Shown here: piece by piece, positions 45,057 through 53,933 of the stretch
Layout: each line of letters opens with the position of its first letter
How positions within the stretch are numbered: the first letter of the stretch is position 1
NCBI RefSeq assembly: GCF_026248685.1
Contig: NZ_CP111042.1
Span: 248,001 to 312,000, forward strand
Direction of reading: 5' to 3'
DNA from: Haladaptatus caseinilyticus
GTDB taxonomy: Archaea > Halobacteriota > Halobacteria > Halobacteriales > Haladaptataceae
DNA length: 64,000 nt
Notes under the pieces: model-generated
Told to the model about the DNA's origin: nothing
Database searches by the model: none
Seen by the model: only the letters and a program-made list of their open reading frames with translations
Program-made: the position numbers and the translations under genes

Positions 45057-45076
45057 GTTAGTATTGTATGCTAACC
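45057..45076. promoter_or_regulatory. Palindrome GTTAG...CTAAC at a gene start
   Basis: GTTAGTATTGTATGCTAAC begins a few bases upstream of the ATG at 45052. It would overlap the core promoter and so could repress that gene. Confidence 0.5.
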
Positions 45077-45381
45077 CAAGAGTGTTTGGCTTGTCAGTCC
45101 TGTTCTCGGCGTGGTAGTGATGATGGGAAACGGTAAAAATGAGTCTGCAGCGGATGAGTTCAGTTTCACTTCCGCCGTGGTTGGCTGAAGACTTTATCCG
45201 TCGGGTACCAACCGTTGAGTGCAGTTAGCGTAACCCAGCAGACGATGTGGATTCTCGTACTCATTCCAATCCATACACCCACATCGGCTGCTCATTCCCC
45301 TTACTACACCACACTAAGTAATAGCTCGAACAGACCCTGACCAAGGGTTTACCAATTAGGTGGGTGAATTTGAGAGTACGA

Positions 45382-45615
45382 ATGAGTCCCAATGGGAAAT
45401 CGCCACTCTCCCCACTTGCGCAAGACGCGCTTGATGCGCTCGCGAGACATCTCCCAGAAGAGCGCGAACTCACTTACGAGCAAGCCTATTCGATTTTGGA
45501 CGATGAAGAGGATCTTGGACGACCATCTGCCGAAGATATCATCGAACGGCTGCACGATAAGGGCCATATTTACGAAGTCGAGGGAAAGATTCGACTCACG
45601 GATATTCAATCCTAA
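45382..45615 (+). CDS. Small acidic protein (winged-helix-like)
   Basis: From the ATG at 45382 the product has 77 residues. ALDALARHLPEERELTYEQAYSIL and AEDIIERLHDKGHIYEVEGKIRL read like a helix-turn-helix plus wing, common in small haloarchaeal plasmid proteins. No family name can be given. An in-frame ATG 18 nt upstream is a weaker start. The next gene runs in the opposite direction. Confidence 0.5.
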   Translation: MSPNGKSPLSPLAQDALDALARHLPEERELTYEQAYSILDDEEDLGRPSAEDIIERLHDKGHIYEVEGKIRLTDIQS

Positions 45616-45625
45616 TGACGATAAT

Positions 45626-45928
45626 TCATCCGCTAATTTTCATCGCGGCGAGTCTCGTTCTAACGCCCTCTATCTGCTCATCAAGGTTCTCAACGAATGG
45701 TTCTGTCTCATCAGTCGTGATTGCGCCCTGTTGTGTGGGCTCGATCAAATTCTCATCTTCGAGTATTCGAAGCGAATAGCGTATTTCGTGATGGTCATAG
45801 CCCAATTCATTCGCCATCTTCACTATTCCGATCGGTTTGTTGTTCACAACCATCTGAAGAACGTACAGATGCCGATCAAGCATGTCAACCTCTTCTGCGA
45901 CACCATCGATCATCGTATCTGGTTGCAT
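45626..45928 (-). CDS. Winged-helix protein, haloarchaeal hypothetical
   Basis: From the ATG at 45928 the product has 100 residues. LYVLQMVVNNKPIGIVKMANELGYDHHEIRYSLRILEDENLIEP is a compact helix-turn-helix/wing unit. The C-terminus PFVENLDEQIEGVRTRLAAM is a short amphipathic helix, perhaps for dimer contact. It is probably a small regulator. A longer start 48 nt upstream lacks support. Confidence 0.55.
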   Translation of the reverse strand: MQPDTMIDGVAEEVDMLDRHLYVLQMVVNNKPIGIVKMANELGYDHHEIRYSLRILEDENLIEPTQQGAITTDETEPFVENLDEQIEGVRTRLAAMKISG

Positions 45929-46009
45929 GGAACACGGCAAGATAATCTTTCCCACCTGTCTGTGCTTCACTCTCAAATCCTGTCGTAGCGGTCCGGATCG
46001 AGGTTTTCC

Positions 46010-46329
46010 TTATCGTTGGACCCCGAGCGGTTCATAGATGAGGATGGTATGGTCACTTCGAACGGTGACAAGATAGTCTTCAACCGTGAATCGCACCTCA
46101 ACGTCACTCTTTTTTGATGCGCTTGCTGCGATGATATCTTCGAGCGCATCTGGGTTCACGTACTCGTACAGCGAGAGTGTGGTCTGGCCAGCTGCCGGCT
46201 CGATCACGTCAATGAGAACGTCGACGACACCAGTAACAAGTTCCGAACTCGATGATTCGAGATCGATCGTCTCATTGGTGGAGATACGCTCTCATCAGAG
46301 TCCAGCACGACGACACTGTCTGGCGTCAT
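46010..46329 (-). pseudogene. HalOD1-domain gene with probable frameshift
   Basis: The C-terminal frame reads VIEPAAGQTTLSLYEYVNPDAL, EVRFTVEDYLVTVRSD and ends at 46010, matching HalOD1 output domains. Going upstream it is open to about 46292 (ETIDLESSSSELVTGVVDVLID) but has no ATG. The ATG at 46329, MTPDSVVVLDSDE, is in another frame and fits the usual N-terminus. One frameshift near 46285 would join the two. Its ATG overlaps the stop of the upstream frame in a TGATG. A GTG start within the open part remains possible. Confidence 0.55.
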
Positions 46330-46555
46330 CACCCGGCCATGTTGCCGTGCCTGGTGGTGAGAGCTGACTTTCCCTCCTTAGCCTCCTTCCGATCGGTGAG
46401 CATATGCTGCATTGTGTCGAGAACCGAGGTTTCGGAAATCCAAATCGGAAACGAATGGAATGGGTCGAATCTTGCGACCACTGACTGGAATCTCGGATCG
46501 TGACTGACGATAGCAGATTCGCGCACACCGCCGTCAACGGAGGCGGCATCGAACC
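46329..46555 (-). pseudogene. Fragment of an unrecognised gene
   Basis: The frame reads DAASVDGGVRESAIVSHDP and ARFDPFHSFPIWISETSVLDT, then ends in TGATG at the HalOD1 start. The N-terminus appears cut at about 46555. No family was recognised. The compact stop-start overlap indicates it once formed an operon with the HalOD1 gene. Confidence 0.35.
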
Positions 46556-46672
46556 ATCAATATTTCCCCTTCGAACGGCCCTCGAAGTGGCGTGAAATTC
46601 TCCCCAAACTCATCGACCAATATATTCGACACCATCACGCCTACATCGAAATTTTGCGAAACAGATTGTGAG
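46556..46672 (+). pseudogene. Short coding remnant, family unknown
   Basis: On the plus strand a frame reads YFPFERPSKWREILPKLI and IRHHHAYIEILRNRL and stops at about 46670. It has no start codon and looks like the tail of a longer, basic protein. From about 46673 to 46883 nothing else was recognised. Confidence 0.3.
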
Positions 46673-46883
46673 ATACACCCCAACTAAATTTCAGGGATAT
46701 CTCGAGTTTCTAGTGGGCTCCTATTGAAGTAGTCGACCGGTCGAACGTAGTGATCTGATAGAGCGTGTTCTTTCTCTACTGTGGCGACCAGCACGACCGA
46801 CACTCACGCCGATTCCTATCGATATTTCCAGTATTGGAATATTCGGAAGCGACCCTGGCTTGCCTATCTGATACCCGGTAAAT

Positions 46884-47570
46884 ATGTTAGCCGTGATGCT
46901 GCGCCAAACACCACCAGAACTCCCGTCACTGGATCCGGGAATTACATTGCTCGAAACCGACGAGCGCATGACTGGGTCACTTCAGTCGCTCGTCCTCGAC
47001 CAGCTACTCCTCGATCAGGGGTCGGCCATCTGGGTCGATGCTCACGGACACGGAACGACACAGCCACTGACACGGATTACGCCATCAATGCGCGTTCTTG
47101 ATCGGATTCACATCGCTCGTGCATTCACTCCATGGCAACACCAGAGTCTTGTGGAAGATCTTGCTGATGAACTTACAGACGAGACGACGATTGCTGTCCT
47201 TCCCGCAGTTGACTGGTTTTACCGGTCAGAGGATCTTCCGCGGGGCGACGATGAGCGGATGCTCTCGACTGCGTCCGATCGGATTGAACCACTTGCCGAG
47301 CGGTTTGAGATTCTGGTGCTGCTGACGTTGCAGACAGACGATACGCTGACAGCACTGATCCACAACATCGCCGATCAGATGATTCGGTGTGAACAGACGC
47401 AGTTTGGGCCACGGTTTGCGGGTGATGAGCACAAGACATTGGTCTATCCACTCGAGAATGGGTTGGTGCAAACGACGCTCGCGTATTGGAAACGCATTCT
47501 CGCCAATCGGCACCCAGCGGTCGTTGATGCTGACGTTTCATCGGAGGTGAGTGTCAATGGGGCGTACTGA
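46884..47570 (+). CDS. RecA/RadA-like protein lacking a clear Walker A
   Basis: The 228-residue product begins with LPSLDPGITLLETDERMTGSLQSLVLDQLLL, the place where RadA-like proteins have a P-loop. Here the GxxGxGKT motif is missing. AIWVDAHGHGTT and TIAVLPAVDWFYRSEDLP follow, as in a RecA fold. The next gene overlaps it by 14 bp, and a broken family-B polymerase gene comes after. The trio resembles a repair cassette, with this protein as an ImuA-like accessory by analogy. Confidence 0.55.
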   Translation: MLAVMLRQTPPELPSLDPGITLLETDERMTGSLQSLVLDQLLLDQGSAIWVDAHGHGTTQPLTRITPSMRVLDRIHIARAFTPWQHQSLVEDLADELTDETTIAVLPAVDWFYRSEDLPRGDDERMLSTASDRIEPLAERFEILVLLTLQTDDTLTALIHNIADQMIRCEQTQFGPRFAGDEHKTLVYPLENGLVQTTLAYWKRILANRHPAVVDADVSSEVSVNGAY

Positions 47571-47829
47571 CGCAACGTATCGCGATTTGCTTCAGGCGAT
47601 GGAATCGCGGTGGCAGGAGTATCGGCGGGCGCTCCGACACACTGACCAAGCTGTCTTTGATCGGCTGTTTGAATATGCTCGCGCTCATGCGGACGCGAGT
47701 GGGCTCCAGAACCACCAGTTCGTCGAGATTCCAGCGCTGGTTTCGATGGTGATCGAGCAACAAAAGCAGATTGAGGATCTGGAAGATCGGCTTGACCACT
47801 TAGAGGACGATTTGAACTATCAGGGATGA
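47557..47829 (+). CDS. Small coiled-coil protein of the RecA-like/PolB2 cassette
   Basis: From the ATG at 47557 the product has 90 residues. YRDLLQAMESRWQEYRRAL and EIPALVSMVIEQQKQIEDLEDRLDHLEDDL are strongly helical, the last part with coiled-coil heptads. It overlaps the RecA-like gene by 14 bp and ends 4 bp before the ATG of the PolB2 remnant. The tight packing implies joint function. No biochemical role is known to me. Confidence 0.6.
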   Translation: MGRTDATYRDLLQAMESRWQEYRRALRHTDQAVFDRLFEYARAHADASGLQNHQFVEIPALVSMVIEQQKQIEDLEDRLDHLEDDLNYQG

Positions 47830-47833
47830 GGTG

Positions 47834-48262
47834 ATGGTGTACAAAATCGACTCCGTCGACGGCGACGTGCTCAAATGGTCGCTAACCGAGTCCGGGGTGA
47901 ACTACGAGGTCGACGAATCGTATACACCGACAATTTACGTGTCTGTGCATGATGGCGGCGACTTTTTCGACGGCACGTGCTGCACTCCGTGATCATCCTG
48001 CTGTTGTTCGGGTTGCTACTGTTGATAAACGCGTGAGTTTTCGCCACGACCCAGAGCAAGTACTTCTGGTGGATGTGGTCGACCTCAAGGCGGTGAATTT
48101 AGTGGCACGAATGGTGGGTAAGTGGGGTTCGCCCGGTGAGTATCGGTGTGACAACGTCGATTTCTTGCAGGGAGTTTCGCTACTGTCTTGAAATGGGGAT
48201 TGACCCGCTGCCGAACCACGACCTCTCGCAGATGCAGATTGCTGTGTCGGAGACGGAACTAT
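47834..48262 (+). pseudogene. Family-B DNA polymerase (PolB2-like) N-terminal remnant
   Basis: From the ATG at 47834 it reads MVYKIDSVDGDVLKWSLTES and YTPTIYVSVHDGG. Homology then shifts frame near 47960 (FSTARAALRDHPAVVRVATV, then RVSFRHDPEQVLLVDVVDLK and WGSPGEYRCDNVDF). It shifts again near 48165 (REFRYCLEMGIDPLPN, LSQMQIAVSETEL). After about 48262 the polymerase homology ends, with no palm or exonuclease motifs left. The original gene would have been about 700 or more codons, so this is a truncated relic next to the transporter gene. Confidence 0.65.
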
Positions 48263-48330
48263 ATGGTCATTGTATAACTTATAGAATTGATATACATTGG
48301 TATTAAGATGGTTGAACGTATCTTTTGAAT

Positions 48331-50232
48331 ATGGAACCTGATATTGTTTTAGCGCAAACGGGGGCGATTCCACCAATAACACCTAGCATGGGTGTTGTAT
48401 TTGGAATTGTTCTTCTTGCGCTGGCTCTTTTTATAACTGAATTATTACCAATTGATGTCACAGCAATTCTCATCATGGTACTTCTTATGTTTCTGAGTCC
48501 GTGGACCAATGTTTCCATTTCAGAAGGACTCTCGGGATTTTCAAATACAGCGACTGTTGCCGTCCTTGCGATGCTTATTCTCTCGACAGGGATCAGCAAA
48601 ACAGGACTTGTTCAGATAATTGGACGAAAGATGGCTGCGTTTGCCGGGAACAATCGGACGAAGCAGCTTATCGCGACGATCGGCGTCACTGGGCCCGTTT
48701 CTGGGTTTATCAATAACACCCCAGTGGTTGCTATCCTTGTACCCGTCATTTCTGATCTTGCCCATGAAGGGAATACATCTCCTTCGAAACTCCTTATCCC
48801 ACTCTCGTTTGCCTCCATGTTTGGTGGGATGCTCACGCTTATTGGTACCTCAACGAACTTGCTTGCGTCTAGCGTTTCTGACCGACTGATCGGTCAACCG
48901 TTCTCAATGTTTACCTTTACCGGTCTCGGCATAATTGTGCTTCTTACCGGTGGTTTGTATCTACTAACAGTCGGTCATAGACTCATTCCGACACGTGTCC
49001 CTGCACGTGAAGACTACATCGAAGAGTATGATCTGCAAGGCTATGTGTTTGAAGTTGTTGTCCGCGAGGAGTCTGCTATTGTTGGGAAAACGGTTGAATC
49101 TGCAATCGATGAGTCTCAATTCGATGCGGACATTGTCCAACTGATTCGTGATGGTGAACAGTACTTCGAAGGCATCGCGAGCAAATTGATTCGTCCCGAT
49201 GACATCCTCACTGTTCGTACGGATCGCGCGACGCTCGAAGAGCTCCGCAAACAGGAAGGCTTTGAACTCATTGGAACACGCCCGTCCGACTCGGAACTTG
49301 AACCGGAGGATGGAGCGACTCAAACACTCGTTGAGATTGTTATTCAATCTGGATCCTCGTTACTGGGAGAAACAATTTCATCATCGTCATTTCGTGAACG
49401 GTATGACGCAAGCGTGCTTGCGTTTCGATCCGGTGGGAAGACAATCCGCAGTCGGCTCAATGATGTTGAGCTACAAGTCGGCGACACGCTTCTCGTTCAG
49501 GCACCGAGCGACAGTATTGACCGACTTAGTCGTAACCCTGAATTCATCGTTGCTCACGAATCTAGATCTCCCGATTACCGGACGGAGAAAATTCCCTGGG
49601 CACTCGGTATAATTACCGGTGTCGTTGGGCTCGTTGGAATGCCGTGGGGAATGCTTGCTGCTGTTACTGGTGTCGAGATGTTTGCAGATCTCGAATTTAA
49701 TATCGTCCAGACGGCGCTTGCGGGTGTCGTTTTAATGGTTATCGCTGATGTTATCAAACCGGGTGAAATCTACGAGGGCGTTGACTGGAGCGTTATTTTC
49801 CTACTGGCGGGCGTCATCCCCTTAGGGGTTGCCTTAGAACAGACTGGTGCGGCAAATCTTCTTGGCTCGCTTGTCGCTGCCACTGCAGGATTTCTCCCGC
49901 TCATCGGTGTCCTCTGGGTATTCTACATCGCAACAGGGCTGATTACGAGTATTATCAGCAACAATGCGAGTGTGGTTTTGATGATTCCGGTCGCTATTGA
50001 GGCGGCCAGAGATATTGGTGGGAATCCGTTTGCGTTTGTCCTCGCCGTAACCTTTGCAGCTTCGACAGCATTTATCACGCCTGTTGGATACCAAACCAAC
50101 CTCTTCGTGTATGGCCCAGGTGGGTACAAATTTACGGATTTCGCACGAGTTGGCGCACCGCTTCAGCTTCTGCTGTCAGTCGTGACAGTTCTTGGGATTG
50201 CACTATTTTGGGGAGTTAGCGTACCAGCCTAA
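48331..50232 (+). CDS. SLC13-type (DASS) permease with TrkA-C domains
   Basis: From the ATG at 48331 the protein has 633 residues; a TTG 6 nt upstream is possible. It has about 11 membrane helices with SGFINNTPVVAILVP near residue 127 and SIISNNASVVLMIPVA near 545, the paired SNN/NNT motifs of the ArsB/SLC13 superfamily. Two soluble RCK-type TrkA-C domains lie between, at about residues 225-310 and 330-410 (VREESAIVGKTV, VIQSGSSLLGETI). It should import anions such as sulfate or dicarboxylates with sodium. No regulator is adjacent. Confidence 0.85.
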   Translation: MEPDIVLAQTGAIPPITPSMGVVFGIVLLALALFITELLPIDVTAILIMVLLMFLSPWTNVSISEGLSGFSNTATVAVLAMLILSTGISKTGLVQIIGRKMAAFAGNNRTKQLIATIGVTGPVSGFINNTPVVAILVPVISDLAHEGNTSPSKLLIPLSFASMFGGMLTLIGTSTNLLASSVSDRLIGQPFSMFTFTGLGIIVLLTGGLYLLTVGHRLIPTRVPAREDYIEEYDLQGYVFEVVVREESAIVGKTVESAIDESQFDADIVQLIRDGEQYFEGIASKLIRPDDILTVRTDRATLEELRKQEGFELIGTRPSDSELEPEDGATQTLVEIVIQSGSSLLGETISSSSFRERYDASVLAFRSGGKTIRSRLNDVELQVGDTLLVQAPSDSIDRLSRNPEFIVAHESRSPDYRTEKIPWALGIITGVVGLVGMPWGMLAAVTGVEMFADLEFNIVQTALAGVVLMVIADVIKPGEIYEGVDWSVIFLLAGVIPLGVALEQTGAANLLGSLVAATAGFLPLIGVLWVFYIATGLITSIISNNASVVLMIPVAIEAARDIGGNPFAFVLAVTFAASTAFITPVGYQTNLFVYGPGGYKFTDFARVGAPLQLLLSVVTVLGIALFWGVSVPA

Positions 50233-50374
50233 TGGTCGTGTTTCGCCACTCTGTAGCTATTTATCATCAAATTTCGAGATAGATTCGAGAGCAAAGACGG
50301 AGCGATGGAATTACGCAAACGACACCATCTCATGCATTCCGAGAGGTTCACAACAATCGTCGAAGCGGGAAACC

Positions 50375-50752
50375 ACGAAATCAGCTACCAGCCCCGAGCA
50401 AATTATCGTTGCAATCTCGCCGAGCACGCTCAGTTCGGCGTTCGCTGGAGCAGCACGACTTCAGAGCCTTGGAGCTGAAATCATAGGTGTTCCTTCTGAG
50501 CAAGCTCCAGTATCATTTGGCAAGCTCATCAAAAAGACATTGCCGAACACTGGATTGTCCGTTCGTAGTATAGTCGCGCTGTTCCACTGGATACCCTATT
50601 CGGACACGAATGTCCTTCAGCCAGATCAAGAACTCACCCCGGCCATGTTAAAGCGTTATAATCGTACGGCTGATGCTGGGCTTCGATTGACGTTCGACCA
50701 TGCAGGCATCACAGAACTGGACGGTGACCCACCAGAACCGGTTGAAAAGTAA
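50375..50752 (+). pseudogene. C-terminal fragment of an S41-like peptidase
   Basis: The frame reads IVAISPSTLSSAFAGAARLQSLGAEIIG, then FGKLIKKTLPNTGLSVRS and LQPDQELTP. The STLSSA block looks like the catalytic Ser region of tail-specific (S41) peptidases. The catalytic Lys region and the N-terminal domains are absent. The open frame continues upstream into the permease gene but without homology. It is best seen as a decayed fragment. Confidence 0.5.
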
Positions 50753-50961
50753 TACTGTTCTGGGATCGAGAGTAGCCGATTGTACCGTTGTAATAGAGGG
50801 GAATCGCGAGCGGGACCCCCTCCGTTTCGCAGAAAAAAGACGTACTCCACCGTAACCCATGCATTAGTACCACCATGTGTCACCGGCAAAGCGGTGTGAA
50901 TCTCGTGTGGTGGTGTGGTTCGAGCGGGGGTTCTGCGAACCCCCTGATTACAACGCTATAA

Positions 50962-51312
50962 TTAGCGCCCTTCGTTTCCTCTCGTGTTCGCTTCATGAGC
51001 GCGCATCCACCCGGCGAGATCGGGATGCGCGAACGTGATCTCGATGTGATGTCCACCGACGCCGATTGTGTCGTCGATCGACAGCATTCGTGACTTCTTG
51101 TAGCTCACACCAGGCACTCGTTCGGCCATCTCTTCCATGACGCGATAGCCGTCGTTCTTGTACGCACAGCCGTAGTGGGTCGCGACTTCCTGATAGCCCA
51201 ATCGTGCAACCATTGCATCATTCGTTTTGGCGACGTTCTTCGCGTGCTCGAGGACATTCAGGTACTTATCCTCGACTTGTTGGCTCTCGGCGCGCTTTTC
51301 GCGGAAGTTCAC
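50962..51312 (-). CDS. Haloarchaeal hypothetical protein, perhaps 5'-truncated
   Basis: The frame is open from about 51398 (AGRQLFETVQRAEQNTELVN) but has no ATG; a GTG at 51312 gives 116 residues. Segments include KYLNVLEHAKNVAKTNDAMV, ARLGYQEVATHYGC and DDTIGVGGHHIEITFAHPDLAGWM. No family was recognised. The missing ATG suggests loss of the N-terminus. Lack of conserved neighbours leaves the role open. Confidence 0.4.
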   Translation of the reverse strand: MNFREKRAESQQVEDKYLNVLEHAKNVAKTNDAMVARLGYQEVATHYGCAYKNDGYRVMEEMAERVPGVSYKKSRMLSIDDTIGVGGHHIEITFAHPDLAGWMRAHEANTRGNEGR

Positions 51313-51442
51313 GAGTTCGGTGTTCTGTTCTGCGCGTTGGACTGTCTCGAAGAGCTGACGGCCTGCATTCGAGCGTTCTGCGACGAAAGTCGGAAACTAT
51401 CGGAGTAGCAAATCAAATCCTGTAATGAAACAGAGATTTAGA

Positions 51443-52504
51443 TCAGTCTAACGCAACATCAGTCGGGTCGATAGTAATGAATTCGCCATTCTGTCGTGCA
51501 GATTCGTATGCTGCTTCTGTGACTGCCGTCACGCGAAGCCCGTCAAGAGCTGTTGCTGGTGGGCTCTCTCGGTCACGAATTGACTGAACGAATGCCTTTG
51601 CTTTATCCGGAAGGTCGCCACGATCAAGCCGAGGTGCGTATTCACCGCTCGTGGAATCGATTTCTGTAAGTTTGTTCGGCTCCCAGTCCTGACTCTCGAG
51701 ATAGATGGCGCCTTCCTCGTCCCACATGTGAATATGCTCACGCATGCAGGGTGTCTCACCGGAGCAAACGACCGTCGCTGTTGTTCCTTCTTCGAAGCGA
51801 ATCGTGACGTGAGATCGACCGTCAACGCGCTGCTCGTCGTCGACAAAATCCATTTCGGCAGACACTGCAGTCGGCGTAAGACCCGTACTCCAAAGGATCG
51901 AATCGAGAATATGGCTGCCTGTGTCATAGAGGTAACCTCCACCGGAGAGATCAGGATTCATTCGCCACGCACTGCTGAAGCGGTCAACCCAGTCCTGACT
52001 GATCTCTGCGGTTATCCAGCGCGGGATACGGCCTTCTTTTTCCAGGGTATCTCGTGTTTCGACGAACGCCTGGTAAAGATGTCGCTGATAACCAACCATC
52101 AGCACTTCGTCACGGTCCGTATCTCGTTCGACAAGGTCGCGAGCATGATCGAGATCTGTCGTTAGGGGCTTATCACAGAGAACATGCAGATCGTGCTCCA
52201 TTGCTGTGAGCACTTGCTCATAGTGGAGTGTGTGCGGCGTTCCAAGTAACACTGCATCGAGGTCTTCCGACTTCAACATCGCTTCGTAGTCCTCGTAGCG
52301 GGCTTCCTCTGGAACTCCGAGTTCCTTCCCAGCTGTCCGCAGAGTTTTGCTGTCTATATCCACAACGGCCTTGACCTCAGCTGTATCCAGTTCTCGGAAT
52401 TGACTACCGACAGTTCGTCCAATGAAACCACCACCGACAACACCGACGGACACTAGTGGCTTTGATTTATCTAATTCTTCCTCTAATTCTGTATTAACAG
52501 CCAT
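51443..52504 (-). CDS. Gfo/Idh/MocA oxidoreductase
   Basis: The 353-residue protein has VGVVGGGFIGRTVG near residue 17, LLGTPHTLHYEQVL, CDKPL in place of CEKPL near residue 135, and YLYDTGSHILDSILW near 200. The fold and length are those of the family, which oxidises sugars or related polyols with NAD(P). It lies 164 bp beyond the importer operon on the same strand. This suggests it acts on the imported sugar. The CDKP variant is unusual but conservative. Confidence 0.8.
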   Translation of the reverse strand: MAVNTELEEELDKSKPLVSVGVVGGGFIGRTVGSQFRELDTAEVKAVVDIDSKTLRTAGKELGVPEEARYEDYEAMLKSEDLDAVLLGTPHTLHYEQVLTAMEHDLHVLCDKPLTTDLDHARDLVERDTDRDEVLMVGYQRHLYQAFVETRDTLEKEGRIPRWITAEISQDWVDRFSSAWRMNPDLSGGGYLYDTGSHILDSILWSTGLTPTAVSAEMDFVDDEQRVDGRSHVTIRFEEGTTATVVCSGETPCMREHIHMWDEEGAIYLESQDWEPNKLTEIDSTSGEYAPRLDRGDLPDKAKAFVQSIRDRESPPATALDGLRVTAVTEAAYESARQNGEFITIDPTDVALD

Positions 52505-52668
52505 CCTTAGCTAGTGGTTGTACAGCTGGCAAAAACCTACTGATCCCTGCTATCATCTATGACTATGAACCATCTTTTCTCTCGTAGGCCACCTGATCAT
52601 ATTAGATGAGGTGGTTCTCTGCTGTTCAAGATTCACCAAATTGTTTATCCCGAGACAATAGAGTGGGT

Positions 52669-52860
52669 TTAAAATGGATCCCAATCGATCCGAATCAGGA
52701 GACTTAGACCAAGAAGTGACGCTCCGATAACGAGAAATCCGAGGAGTGAAATCGTCTGCGACGCCGACCCAGGCTGTTGAAAGGGAAACGAAACTCCAAG
52801 CAGAACAAGCAACACGAGATTCAAAGTGAACAGAAGGCGCCAGAAACTCATTGCAGACAT
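52669..52860 (-). CDS. Small two-helix membrane protein
   Basis: The 63-residue product has two hydrophobic segments: RLLFTLNLVLLVLLGVSF and ISLLGFLVIGASLLGLSLLI. No family was recognised. It starts 5 bp after the TrmB gene and would be the last gene of the importer operon. An internal ATG four codons in is an alternative start. Confidence 0.5.
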   Translation of the reverse strand: MSAMSFWRLLFTLNLVLLVLLGVSFPFQQPGSASQTISLLGFLVIGASLLGLSLLIRIDWDPF

Positions 52861-52865
52861 GTATT

Positions 52866-53930
52866 TTAAGCTGACGGTTGATCTAATTTGATGGTTTCGG
52901 CACGATAGTCTTCGATAAACGCTCCCGTTCCACCAACAGTAATCTTATCGCCATTACTCGTCTCGACGACCAGTCCGTTCTCGACGGGGAAGTCTCCTGT
53001 TTCAGGTTTGACAAGGCATTGATTCGAATCTAGTATACGGCCCGTGATTTCTTCACCGTTTTCTGTCATTATTGTAGTTAATGGTTCGGTACCTTCGTGT
53101 AGATGGAGTGTCGCCTGCAATACTGCATTGCGAGCCGACTCAAACCGATACGGAAGCTCACTAGGTTTCATCACATAGAGTTCCGAAGCGATCGGCCAAT
53201 AGCTCCCGATGAGTGACCCAAGCACGGAACCGGCGAGATGCTCTTCTGAAAGCGAAACAGCAGTTTCGTCGGCATGGACCCCTCCAAGTAGTTCGGCATC
53301 ACCGACAATCGCAGTATGGTCATCGACTGTCGAGATAAAGGGTGCCTTCTCCTCCCATACACGGACTACGCTTGCATTTCCGTTGAATCGAGCGGGTGCA
53401 ATTGACTCTGGTTCTGCATCCGTATACAGACATGCTACGAACACATTTCGATCGACAGCGCTCGTTAATTCGGCTTCTATCTCGTTTTGCTCCGACAGTG
53501 GGAGTGAAAGGAATACTTCGTTTTGTGCACTGCGTATCTGCTCACGAAGGTGTTTCAAGGCGGTCTGGCGGGATTTAATCGTTTGAAAACGGGCTGTCTG
53601 TGGCTCTGTCTTTTGAAATTTTTGCTCAAGTGATGGTGCCAGAGATTGAAGTCGGTTGGATAGATCCGTAATAGCTTCCGTTGGGGGCTGAGCTCGGACC
53701 GTTGTCGGAGAGGCATGATTGTTCACCTGGACGAACCCACGCTTGGCTAACTGAGAGGCGATATTGTATACATACCGTTTCGACACATCAGCATGTGTCG
53801 CGATCGTACTCGGGGTCGCTTCTCCTTGATTCAGTACCACCAGATAGGTCTCTATTTCCTTCTCGGAGAACCCAAAGGTGTGTAGCTCTTCACGAAGGGT
53901 TTTTTCGTCGACTGGATGTGGCTTGGTCAT
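52866..53930 (-). CDS. TrmB-family transcriptional regulator of the importer operon
   Basis: The 354-residue protein has an N-terminal winged helix (LHTFGFSEKEIETYLVVL, TPSTIATHADVSKRYVYNIASQL). The C-terminal two-thirds form the sugar-sensing TrmB-type domain (RFQTIKSRQTALKHLREQI). It is encoded 3 bp after the fused ATPase gene, so it is co-transcribed with the importer. It probably represses or activates this operon in response to an imported sugar. This supports a saccharide rather than a peptide substrate. Confidence 0.85.
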   Translation of the reverse strand: MTKPHPVDEKTLREELHTFGFSEKEIETYLVVLNQGEATPSTIATHADVSKRYVYNIASQLAKRGFVQVNNHASPTTVRAQPPTEAITDLSNRLQSLAPSLEQKFQKTEPQTARFQTIKSRQTALKHLREQIRSAQNEVFLSLPLSEQNEIEAELTSAVDRNVFVACLYTDAEPESIAPARFNGNASVVRVWEEKAPFISTVDDHTAIVGDAELLGGVHADETAVSLSEEHLAGSVLGSLIGSYWPIASELYVMKPSELPYRFESARNAVLQATLHLHEGTEPLTTIMTENGEEITGRILDSNQCLVKPETGDFPVENGLVVETSNGDKITVGGTGAFIEDYRAETIKLDQPSA

Positions 53931-53933
53931 TGT

